Origin: Tritrichomonas musculus
Taxonomy: Eukaryota > Parabasalia > Tritrichomonadida > Tritrichomonadidae
Length of the DNA stretch: 64,000 nt
Direction of reading: 5' to 3'
Assembly (NCBI GenBank): GCA_039105265.1
Contig: JAPFFF010000028.1
Coordinates: 558,001-622,000 of the forward strand
Shown: positions 27,113 through 37,400 of the stretch, piece after piece
Numbering within the stretch: position 1 is the first letter of the stretch
Layout of the letters: every line of letters starts with the position of its first letter
Notes under the pieces: generated by a model
Seen by the model: the letters and a program-made list of their open reading frames with translations, nothing else
Database searches by the model: none
Told to the model about the DNA's origin: nothing
Made by a program: the position numbers and the translations under genes

Positions 27113-28867
27113 TTATTTTCTTGCGCAGAAGAAGAAGACAAGGAACAATATATCAATAACAACAGTAATTGGATGAACTTCTTTCAAGCAGTTAATGGCC
27201 ATTTGCTTGTAAGTGAGAGGTTCATGATGTTCACGTTCTTGCTGACTTTCTGGATCATTTTCTTTATTATTACTTTGTTCATCACCTACGTTTGAATTTT
27301 CTGAGTTATATTCTTGCTCGAAGCTGTCGTCAAGTTCTTTAGCTTCAGCAGATGATTGCTCACGTGGAGGTCTCTTGTTGCAGCAAGATTTAATTCCGTA
27401 GATTGCAGCACTGCAAAGTCTCATGAAAGTGTGGGTTAAAAGTCCGAGAGCGATACCGATAGAAATGTTGTGTGTGAAAGGCATCATTGTAACTGTCATG
27501 AAGGCTGGAACGGCAACAGTCAAATCATTGAAATCAATTGTTGTGATACTTTCCATCATAAGAACACCAACATACATTAAAACAGGAGTTGTTGCTGTTG
27601 ATGGAATGATCTGTGCAAGTGGAGAAAGCCAAATTCCGACAAAGAAACAAATTGCTGTAATTAATGAAGCGAAACCTGTTCGTGCACCTTCGTTGATACC
27701 TGCACATGATTCAGCATAAGTTGTAACAGTTGCAACACCGCAAATTGTTCCTGTAACTGTGGCAACGGAATCGCATAATAATGCTTTGCCCATTTTTGGA
27801 AAAGTACCATCTTCCTTCAATAATCCTGCACGTCTGGCTGTACCAAGAAGAGCTCCAATTGTATCAAACATATCAACCATTGCAAAGGCAAGAACTGTAG
27901 CGATGATATTTAATAAATCTGAAAACCAACGGCTTTTATCAAAAAGATTCTTCCATCCTTCCCTGAAGACCATTGCTGCTGATTGTTGTCCCCATTGCTT
28001 GAAAGCTTGGATTGGATCTTTGATATCAATTGTTTGTGAGGCATCAACAAGATATGATGTATAACCAAGATAGAAATCAACACAGGTTTGTTGATTTAAA
28101 TCAACACCATAATGTTCGGCAACCCATTTGTTCATTCTTGCCATTTGTTTTTCATTCTTAGGATTAATGTAACCACCAGCAAAACCAATGATGAAATGGA
28201 GGATTGTTCCGGTTAAAATTGAAATAAGAATGGCTCCTGGTACTTTATGGGAACATAAGACAATCATAATTAAGAAATTGAGAAGAACTAATAATGTTGG
28301 CCAAATTTCTTCAAATGGATAATCAAGGGCATTTAATGGTGCAAAATCAACAAGGGAAGATGGCGCATCTCTTACAATTTTAGAATCCAATAATCCAACA
28401 AATGCAATGAAAAGACCAATTCCTGCTGTAATTGAGTTTTTGATGCATGGGGGAACTGAATCGACAATTTTTTCTCTGACTCCAAAGACAGTAAGTAATA
28501 AGAAAATTACACCTGATATCAAAACAATGAAAAGAGCATTGGCATAGGTTAATTCACGATTTCCAAATTGCATGTGAATAACTTTGGTTGCAAAGTAAAC
28601 GTTGAGACCGATACCTGGAGCTTGTGCTAATGGAAGCTTTGCATAAAACGTCATCATTAAGGTTCCAACAAGAGAGGCAAAACAGGTTGCAATATATAAT
28701 GATTCTCTGCTTGCTGTGTCATTGCCACCAATGATATTTGGATTAACAACAAGAATGTAAGCAAGTGTCATGAATGTTGTTATACCACCAATGATCTCTT
28801 TCTTGAATGTGGATCCACTTTCGGTAATGTGCCAATAATTATCAAAAGCTCGGAGGACTTTGCTCAT
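27113..28867 (-). CDS. AzgA-type purine (adenine/guanine/hypoxanthine) permease
   Basis: The product has 584 residues with about 12-14 hydrophobic spans over 30-500 and a charged, Glu/Asn-rich C-terminal tail. The N-terminal block KKEIIGGITTFMTLAYILVV followed by NPNIIG, the LAQAPGIGLNVYFA segment, and AESCAGINEGARTGFAS near the second substrate-binding helix are characteristic of the AzgA branch of the NCS2/AzgA superfamily, proton-coupled purine uptake systems. Trichomonads cannot make purines and depend on salvage, so this is probably a plasma-membrane importer. A nucleobase deaminase is transcribed divergently 558 bp away. Bacterial ancestry is possible. Confidence 0.93.
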   Translation of the reverse strand: MSKVLRAFDNYWHITESGSTFKKEIIGGITTFMTLAYILVVNPNIIGGNDTASRESLYIATCFASLVGTLMMTFYAKLPLAQAPGIGLNVYFATKVIHMQFGNRELTYANALFIVLISGVIFLLLTVFGVREKIVDSVPPCIKNSITAGIGLFIAFVGLLDSKIVRDAPSSLVDFAPLNALDYPFEEIWPTLLVLLNFLIMIVLCSHKVPGAILISILTGTILHFIIGFAGGYINPKNEKQMARMNKWVAEHYGVDLNQQTCVDFYLGYTSYLVDASQTIDIKDPIQAFKQWGQQSAAMVFREGWKNLFDKSRWFSDLLNIIATVLAFAMVDMFDTIGALLGTARRAGLLKEDGTFPKMGKALLCDSVATVTGTICGVATVTTYAESCAGINEGARTGFASLITAICFFVGIWLSPLAQIIPSTATTPVLMYVGVLMMESITTIDFNDLTVAVPAFMTVTMMPFTHNISIGIALGLLTHTFMRLCSAAIYGIKSCCNKRPPREQSSAEAKELDDSFEQEYNSENSNVGDEQSNNKENDPESQQEREHHEPLTYKQMAINCLKEVHPITVVIDILFLVFFFCARK

Positions 28868-28887
28868 TTTTTTGCAAAAACTAAAAA

Positions 28888-28895
28888 TAAAGTGA
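28888..28895 (-). promoter_or_regulatory. Inr-like TCACTTTA
   Basis: On the minus strand, 21-28 nt before the permease ATG; it matches TCA-Y-W. Confidence 0.4.
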
Positions 28896-29411
28896 AGTAA
28901 AAATTTGAATATATATCAAATATTTCAAAGATTTTTTAAGAAATTTCTGAAATTTTTTGAACGTTAAGTTCAGATGTAAATTTTTTTTTTTACATCATAT
29001 TCTTTAATTTTTATTATTATTTAACCAAATGTGAACTTTATTAATTAATTTTACATTTTATAAATTTTGGTCTAGACCAAAATCGTTGATAGCGAGTATT
29101 CAAATAATAATTGAATGAATTAAATATAAAACAATAAAATTTATTGATTTCCTTTTTTTATATGAAAAAAAAAAAAAAAACATATCGACTAATATTATTG
29201 GTTAATAACATCAATTTGTATTCAAAATTTGTTGATGAATCATTTCGAGAACCTTGACCAGCCATTTGAGTATCATAATTTTCAGAAAAATTAAATGAGA
29301 AATTACTTGCTAATTCAAAATTTTCAAACAAATTCAATGTTTATATTGCTACACGTTGGTAAGAGTGACCAATTTGTAATTGAATTTATTTTCCCTTAAT
29401 CCATATTCCTT

Positions 29412-29419
29412 TCACTTTT
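29412..29419 (+). promoter_or_regulatory. Inr-like TCACTTTT
   Basis: It lies 7-14 nt before the deaminase ATG and matches TCA-Y-W. It mirrors the site at the divergent permease gene. Confidence 0.45.
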
Positions 29420-29425
29420 TTATAA

Positions 29426-29926
29426 ATGAACCAAAAGCTAACCGAAAAAGATAAAGAATTATTAAGAAGATGCACCGAAATAGCACATGAAGCAATGTTG
29501 AAGGGGAATCATCCTTTTGGATGCTTGCTTGCTGATGAAAATGGTAAAATTCTCCTTGAACAAGGAAATGCATTTTTGGAAGGAGGGTCTGCTTACCATG
29601 CTGAAACCCTTTTACTTTTGAAAGCAGCTAAGCAATATCCACCAGAATTTTTAGCAAAATGTTCATTATATACCAATTTTGAACCATGTTGCATGTGCAC
29701 TGGCGCATTGTATTGGACAAATACTCTGCGTCTTGTTTATGGGGCAACCGAAAAGGATTTACTGAAATATACAGGAAGCAATGAAGAAAATCCAACTTTT
29801 GCCCTTGACTGCAGAGAAGTTATTAAGCACGGTCAGAAAAATATCACAATAGTCGGCCCAACAGATGATGAAGAACTATTGGCATCAATTTGTAAAGACC
29901 ATATCGACTTTTGGAAAAATCGTTAA
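29426..29926 (+). CDS. Nucleobase/nucleoside deaminase (CDA fold, guanine-deaminase-like)
   Basis: The product has 166 residues, a typical length for small cytidine-deaminase-superfamily enzymes. Zinc and catalytic residues are intact: His58 and Glu60 in YHAE, and Cys88 and Cys91 in EPCCMC. NHPFGCLLADENGKIL and CTGALYWTNTLRLVYG are typical of bacterial nucleoside deaminases related to GuaD and TadA. The order of motifs and the C-terminal CREVIKHGQKNI tail favour free-base or nucleoside deamination over tRNA editing. Its divergent partner is a purine permease, which supports a role in purine salvage. Bacterial origin is likely. The stop is followed directly by TAAA, a context used in trichomonad 3' ends. 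Confidence 0.88.
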   Translation: MNQKLTEKDKELLRRCTEIAHEAMLKGNHPFGCLLADENGKILLEQGNAFLEGGSAYHAETLLLLKAAKQYPPEFLAKCSLYTNFEPCCMCTGALYWTNTLRLVYGATEKDLLKYTGSNEENPTFALDCREVIKHGQKNITIVGPTDDEELLASICKDHIDFWKNR

Positions 29927-30915
29927 ATTTATTTTATTTTACTAAATAATTTATTTTAATAAAGTAATGAACAAATTATCAGATATTTATTTTACTGATT
30001 ATGCATTTAATACCCATAACCTTTCAATAATAAATGATCAAATATGATTGATCAATCAGTTTTTGGAATACAAACGGTATTAAATCATTGATATTCATTT
30101 GATAAGCAGTTTTAATTTTGCTAAGATACAATTATTTTCTAAGATAATGATTTAACAAAAAAAATATCAATATTTATATATTTTAACATATTTATTGTTT
30201 TAAATTTCTTCAAAATATAATGTAAATCAGATGGAGTTCTTTTGCAATTTAGTTTGTTTGTAAGATAATTACATTTTAAGAAATAATAAAATTTATTTCA
30301 AAAAATTGAATAATTATTCTGATTTGAAACTATTGAATAATTATTCATTTTAACTTCTGAAAATATCCTTCAAACTTTGAAGTTCAAAGAAATATTTCTT
30401 TCAAATAGTATAATATTAGCTTAACTATTTCCCTAAAATATTAACCTTAAATTTTCTAATATTTTTTAATATTAGCATGATATACAGAACATCATGCATA
30501 TAAGTTTGAAATTCATAGCTATCGAAAAAAAAAAATTGAAAAGGATTTTTTTAATTTTCACTTTCAATTTTATACTGAACATTCAATGAAAGGCTCATTG
30601 AATTTTTATTCAACTCTTTCAAATGATTAATTAAGATTTCAATGGTTTTATAATAACAGAACAATGAAAATTTATATTCAGTAAAATATGAATATCTATT
30701 GAATAAAACTTTTAAATTATATAAAATGGTATTAATAATGTATATAACGTTCTTATAATTATAAATATGAAATTTTGAAAACCCAACAAAGATATTTATT
30801 GAAGATATTTGATATCAAGATGATTTTTTGCTAATAGATTAAAAACAAAAGATTATTTATATTTTTTATTAAAAAGCTATCCCTAAAAACCTAATTTTTT
30901 TATGACTCTTATAAT
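29927..30915. other. Intergenic, AT-rich, nothing recognised
   Basis: No ORF, RNA gene or clear repeat was found before the foldback element at 30916. Confidence 0.6.
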
Positions 30916-31706
30916 CTAGGTTTTCCAATCCAGTGAGGTGAATAGCCATGGATATTCCAAGCATTCTTGACTTTTTGAAGAATTTCTCGTTATTTTGGAT
31001 AGATAGTAGATCGTTATAGTCTATTCAAAAAATTTGTAAAACTTTGAATTTTTTGTGAAAATATGTCCAATTAAAATCTTATAGGATAGTGTGATCCATC
31101 TCAACAAATCTTTTTATGAGCATATTAGAACACCATATAATGTTGTTTTACTTCTTTTCGATATTAATTCTTAACAAATCGAAAATAATTCTTTTCAAAA
31201 AGTTGCAAAAACTTTTATTAATAATATGGTTATATCCTTATGAAAAGAATTTTTTTTAAAATAGAGAAGTTATATATAACCATATGAAAAGAATTTTTTT
31301 CAAAAAGTTGTAAATCATAAGAAAAATCGCTAATTTATTAATTTCAAAAAGAAATACTTTAGTGACTTGGACCGATTCAAATTGTCTTGGACCAACTGAA
31401 AATTTTGTATGAGGTTAATGAAATTTAAAATAAATTCTTTGAAATTTTTTATTTGCTTTTTATATTATTTTCAATTCTTTGAAATTGTGGGTTTCTGCCC
31501 CCTTTTGATAGAATTTCTTTCAATCTCGAGCATATTGGACTTTTTTAATTATAAACGACAAAATTTTCTGGATATTTTTTTCAAAAAAATTCAAAGTTTT
31601 ACAATTTTTTTGAATAGACTATAACGGTCTACAGTCCATACAAAATAACGAGAAATGTTTAAAAAGTCAAACATGGATATTCACCTCACTGAACAGGGAA
31701 ACCCAG
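30916..31706. mobile_element. 791-bp foldback element with long inverted arms and near-perfect 8-bp duplication
   Basis: The ends CTAGGTTTTCC and GGAAACCCAG continue into arms of about 150 bp (30916-31070 and about 31565-31706), including CAGTGAGGTGAATA and its complement. The flanks are CTTATAAT and CTGATAAT, seven of eight bases identical, the duplication length of hAT elements. The interior contains repeated tatgaaaagaattttttt segments. A 71-codon frame at 31409 in the interior and right arm has no family likeness. The element is non-autonomous. Confidence 0.75.
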
Positions 31707-31887
31707 CTGATAATTGGTATTATTCGTGTGTTAGGATATAAAACACGAGATATATCTAAATTGATGTGATCCATATCCATTTCAATCATTTTGAAATACA
31801 CTTTTATTCAGTTTTTATTAAACTACGAATTTTTTTTTATTGATTTTTGAAAAGTTCCAACTTTAAAGTTAAAATTTTAACTTTAAA

Positions 31888-33939
31888 TCATTGAATCAAT
31901 AGTAATATTTTTTCGACACACGAATCTTTCATTTCTTCGGTCCAAGATGTTAAACATTTACAAACAATGAAATCTTTGAGAATAGATAAGTTGTTTCCAA
32001 TTGGTTCAATTAAAAATGATTGAATAGATGATTTAATATCATCTGAATCACTCGTTTTATGACAAAGAACAGAAATTGATAAAATAAACGCATAATCATC
32101 AACCCAATTTGATTCTTGTTGAGGATTTGAAATTGAATTAAAATAATCTTTCATTTCTTCGGTCCAATATTTTTAAATTTCATAAAAATTTCAGATGGAT
32201 CGGTTTGGAAATAAGATTGAAGACATAATAATGAATATTTCGATGGAATTGCTGCATTTGAATCATCTATTTTTGTGTCGTCTTGATCATTCATTCTGAG
32301 AATTGAAAATAATTTGTTTATAATTTTGTCTAATTTAATTTTGCATAAATTTCTTATTTTTTCTTTTTCAACATCATAATGAGCCTCTCCATTTCGGTGG
32401 ATACCTCCATTCATTACATTTTTCAATTGTCCTTTGAATAAATTTTTTTGAATTTTTTTATTTTCAAATTTGATAAGGCTATTCAAAAACTGCAAAAGAT
32501 TTGAGATGATGAATTGATTAGTTTCTGAACCATTGAATTCCATTATTTGTTTCAAAATAAAATTAAATGATCCATTGATGACGTCTTTAACACCATCATC
32601 ATTATTAATATTAATATTAATATTATTATAAACATCGTCAGAACGTGTAATGTCATCATCATCATCATCGTCAGAACCTGTAGTGCTATCATCATTATCA
32701 TCATCATCTGATCCATTATCAAGACGAATTGTTTTTTCTAATTTTTGGAATTGAATTTCAATATCATGATCGTTTTCATTATTACCATATTCATTGTGTA
32801 TATTAGACACAATTGTCCCCTTTAATCTGTAAGCTTCTCCATCTTGAAACATATGCTTCCACATATGCATTGGAAACTGAAAAACATGTTTTAAAAAGTT
32901 GGTTTTAAGGCCTTGTTTGAGCATTTTTATGATAGTTTTTGCATCATAATCACCCCCAAGTAATGATGGTATCAATTGGTCATCAAAACCGTTTTTTTTT
33001 TCAACTGTTCAATTATACGATGATCAGGTCCACTTTGCTTTAATTGTTTTAACAAATCATAGATAACTATGTCATTGCTTTCATCCTTACCATTATATAG
33101 CAAACAAATAATTTTGAATAGAACAGAAAGAAGTTTATAATGAAGTTGCTCCGGATAAGCAATTGAGTCATCTGGCTTATTCGCTGGAATTTTCTGAAGG
33201 TTATCGATGACACTTTTCATTATCTTGTTGATGTTTCTCTTTATCAATTCTGGTCCAACAAATGTGTCAATTGCGGCCGTTAAATGGAATCTAATATCTA
33301 TCGTTTGCGTTGTTATATCGGATGTAAAGTATTCAATTATTTTTTAATGGATTTAATTGTCCTGGATAACCGTTTAACGTTCTTTCTCGACAAATTTCTG
33401 CAAGGACGTTGATAGCCGCTGATTTTGTAAGATTTGATTGATTTTCGTAGATTTCATGTAATTTTGTTAAAATGTCCGATTGAGTTTTATCGACGTTTAA
33501 CAACGATGATAAAGCAAGAGAAGTTAAAGATAAAATTCGGGGATCATTAAACGATAATCCTTTAAAAATTGCATCTTTAATCTTTTCTTTAGTTTCAGGA
33601 TCACAAGTAGACCATTTTTGCAATATACCATTTTGCGAAACTGAGGACTGAGAGGTAAAAATTTTGCATATTCATTTCAGTGATAAATTAATTATTGAAT
33701 TATCAACGCCAAGCTTCAAAATGATTTCTGAAAAAATTAGAGCTGTTTTAATCCTATTTTCTAAACAATCTAAATCAAGTTTTGCCATCAATTCTGAATT
33801 ATTTTTTTTTATCATTATTTTTCATTTGCTCTAATAAACTAATGTACCCATTAATGTCATCTTCTGTAACTTTTATTTGGATCGTTTGTGGTGGATTTGA
33901 TTGATTTGATCTAGAAAATATTATTCTAGAGCCATTCAT
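31888..33939 (-). pseudogene. Importin-beta/HEAT-repeat-like gene with several frame breaks
   Basis: Consecutive open pieces on the minus strand (33939 to about 33800, about 33800-33680, 33623-33333, about 33330-32972, 32975-32151, 32154-31888) read as one protein in changing frames. ILQKWSTCDPETKEKIKDAI near 33610 and SAAINVLAEICRER near 33400 fit the N-terminal HEAT repeats of karyopherin/importin-beta, where a W-x(6)-ETK-x-x-IK motif is common. An acidic Asp run lies near 32660. The breaks mostly fall in or near A-runs (for example A9-10 near 32995), so either a decayed gene or homopolymer length errors would explain them. WTEEMKD is encoded twice, near 31925 and 32150, suggesting a local repeat. 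Nuclear transport would be the role if functional. Confidence 0.5.
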
Positions 33940-34474
33940 AAATTTTATTAGTCAAATGACTTAAATCTATTATAAAAGCTATTTATGCAGGGAATTAATC
34001 AATAAATATATAAATTAAACATTTTATATTTTTATATTATTTAAAATTGGATTATATAATGATTTATGTAATTATTTATACTTTCTTTTTAAAGATATAA
34101 ATGCATTAAATTTTTGTGAGAATAAATGACTTTTCTTCTGAATTTAAAAATTTTCAATAGCTATGCAAATATAATTAATATTAGTTATAACCTATATTAT
34201 TAATTTATACTTAAAATTATTATGTATTTTTAACTCTTATAATTACGAAATATATACGATTGAACAGTTAGAATATTTTATTTTATCATTATTTGTAATT
34301 TATCTATGATTCTAAAGTTATAAATATTCATTGGCGGCCCACTTACATCGTAAATGAAATTTCACTCTTCTAGATTTAGATATCATTATTTTTATAATTA
34401 TAGGAAAAATAGGAGAAAAAAATATCATGATAACTGTCAATCTGTTTTATTTATTCTTAACATTTTTTTTTAAA
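33940..34474. other. Intergenic with a short dispersed-repeat block
   Basis: Positions 34290-34345 (gtaatttatctat, aaagttataaa, attcattggc) resemble 27035-27090. No gene is seen. Confidence 0.5.
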
Positions 34475-37400
34475 TCAATCATTTATCAATGAGGCTGGGA
34501 TCATGTTAAAATCAATGATTTCTCTTGTTTTCGTTGTGAGAATCAAAGAATCATTCATTTTGTTGTAAATCATTGATTCTGTTTGTGGACACGATGAGAT
34601 ATCGTACACCTGAACTACTCGCAAATTTCTTCCGTTCAAAAGGATGATGCAATCATCTTCTGACAAAAGAGCGAAGTAGTTCTTCTTTGTTGCGTAAGGG
34701 TAGCAAGTTCCGCAGCATTCTTTGATGCGGTGATTCAAGCAAACACTCTTGTGGAAGACGCCATTGACTGAATATAACGACACAAATGTGACAACTTCAC
34801 TTTTGTTTTGATTTGAATTTTGATTGGTTGACTTCACTTCACGTTTGTTCATATCATTTCCTTTATGAAACTTGTTTTTGACGGATGTCACAAACTTGTT
34901 CATCATTGATGAATTATCGGTGTCACTTTTCTTTGAAGATTGTTGAATCACGTCTGTTGGACATGTCGGAGTAATTTCAATTTCTGTGTCTATTTGGCCA
35001 ACTAATTTTTCTTGGAAAATAATGATGTCTGAGTTCCAGTTGGCAGTGCGAATCATTGTTACTGGATATTTGAGCCGTTTTTGATCGTTCGTAATTTGAA
35101 TGACTCTGATGAACTGGTGAGGTGATATGGAAAACAAAGAGACACAACCGTCTTCGTGTCCAGCCAGGATGATGAACGATGTTGTTGAGATGAAGACAGA
35201 AGTTATATTGACCGAATATCCTCTCAAAACACTTTCTAACATCAGACAACTTTCTCCTAAATTATAACTGTCATTTTCAAAGGTAACCGTTTTTTGGTTT
35301 GAATTTATCGGGCTTGCGCTAACTACACTCGATTGTGTCGGTGTTGCAGTGACTGTTCCTGAATTGTTTGCGCTGCTTCTCTTGCTTGTTGTGCTCGAAA
35401 GAGACGAGCTTGAAGTCGCGGACAAATTCAAATTGAAATTTGAATTAGAATTCAAATTTGACAAGATTGATGATGACGATGAAGAAGCAGGAACCTTCAT
35501 CTGACTCCTCGTTGGACTTTCATTCCTCATCTTCAACGGTGAAGAAGAAGAAGAAGAAACAGAAGAAGAAGAATTGCTCGTCGTTGACAACCGCCAGTGA
35601 GCGATGATTGGTGTTTGATGTGCTGTGACAATATCAGAGCCACTTTTTGAGATGAAAATTGGTCGAATGTCTCTGCTGAACCTAAACTTTTGTGCAGGAC
35701 AAATTGAGTTCCTTCGAACAACTTCCACTCCTCCTTTTCGGTTGATTCGAATTTTGTGAATTGGCGGTATAATGAGCCAGTCTCTGTCGAACTTCAACGA
35801 GTACAATTCCTTCGCCATTGGACTGCGAATTCCAGCGAACAGAAGTCTTGACTCACGCTGCTCGAAGAAGAGGAAACGAGCATTTACATCGAAGCTTATC
35901 TTCCTACTCAATCTGTCACTCGAGTTCTTCCTTGCATTCTGAGGACTAAAGTTGCTTGTGTAATGCGTGATCGTCCTCTGATTCGGCGTTGATGATTCGT
36001 TCCTGATTGAAGAAAGAGACGACATCGACCTCGCTGATGATACTGAGACGTTCCTGCTGGAGCTTGTTGTTTCTCTGTAGTTGTCAGATAGCACTGGAAC
36101 ATTCCTTTGAGGATGAAGCTCGTGAAAAAGCTGCTCTGGAGCTGTTCCACAGTTGTGAAGTTCAGACATCATTCCTCGAATCATCACCTTGTCTCCTTTG
36201 TACATTTCTTTGTTGAATTTGAAGACAAGTTCTGGGAAGACGTTTGTGCTTTTGAGAGCCAAATCACCGGTCCTTTTGACGCCCCAAATCAGGTTGATCC
36301 ATTCATGAAGGAACGTCGAAACATAGGGCGATTCAAGCGCTTTTCGCATCTTGTAAACAAGGTCTTCTGGTGACTTAGACCAGCTCGGCAATGTGAACCT
36401 TTCAAGATCAATTGTGGAGTCTAGAATTGACCTCGGAAAAACAAGGTTGTTGACATTCTTGTACATCTCCGGAAGATAATAAACTTCAGGAACAAATTCT
36501 AATGAACTTTTTGTGTTGATGCCAAACATGATCTTCGAAGTGATGTCAAATGACTGGAACATTCGATCAGGCGAGTCGTACTTGCCGCCTTGGAAGAGAA
36601 TCTCTTCCGTGATAAATGGCTCAAGACGGACAAGGTAGTAAATCGCACTGCCAACGTTTGATACGTAGTTTGGAAAGTGCGAGCCTTGATCGTTCATTTC
36701 GTACGTGACATCGTAGTAGTCGTTGCAGCACTTGCGATGCGCTTCTGTCTGCGCAAAAAGTTGGTAGTTGAGGTCCCTGTAAATGGACGTATCGTGCAGA
36801 TTCAGCTTTGTCCGATTATCTCGCTGTTCATCACTATAAGTAATATTCACACCATTTAATTGAAGCTGTTCTTTAATAGAATTTTTATCTGTTTTATCAT
36901 TAGCATCATTTTGTTGTATCTCAGTTTCATTGTCATTTTGTAGAATTTCATTCTCAGTATTGTTTTGTTGTATCTCAGTTTCATTGTCATTTTGTTGTTT
37001 CTTGTTTTCAGTGTCATTTTGTAGTATTTCATTATCAGTTTTATTTTGTTGTTCTGTTTTTGTATTTTTTTGTTTTGATTTTTTAGGTTTGTAAGACTCG
37101 TACTTTGACAGAACCCATGGAAAGAACGGGTACTGTGTGAAATCGCACCAAGTTCTTCCGCTAAATTTATTCAAATAGATGAGGTAATCAAAATTTGATA
37201 TTTCATTCGACACCCACTTTTTCTGTTTTTCGAGCAATTTATCAGTTTCAAAAGAGCGGAAGATCTTTGTTCTATGCGAAACCAAGTTCAAAAAATCTTC
37301 ACAATCAGATTCTTTCTTAAAAGCGAAAGAATAATTTCTGAAGCAATCATCCTCAATCAAAATTCCTTTTTTCTCATGTTGATGGAACATTTGCCGAATA

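Larger units (their letters stand above)
28868..29425. other. Shared divergent promoter region of the purine pair
   Basis: 558 bp separate the two starts, with Inr-like sites near each start and an A-run at 29163-29180. An IR-like gtctagaccaaaat block lies near 29070. No ORF is present. Confidence 0.5.
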
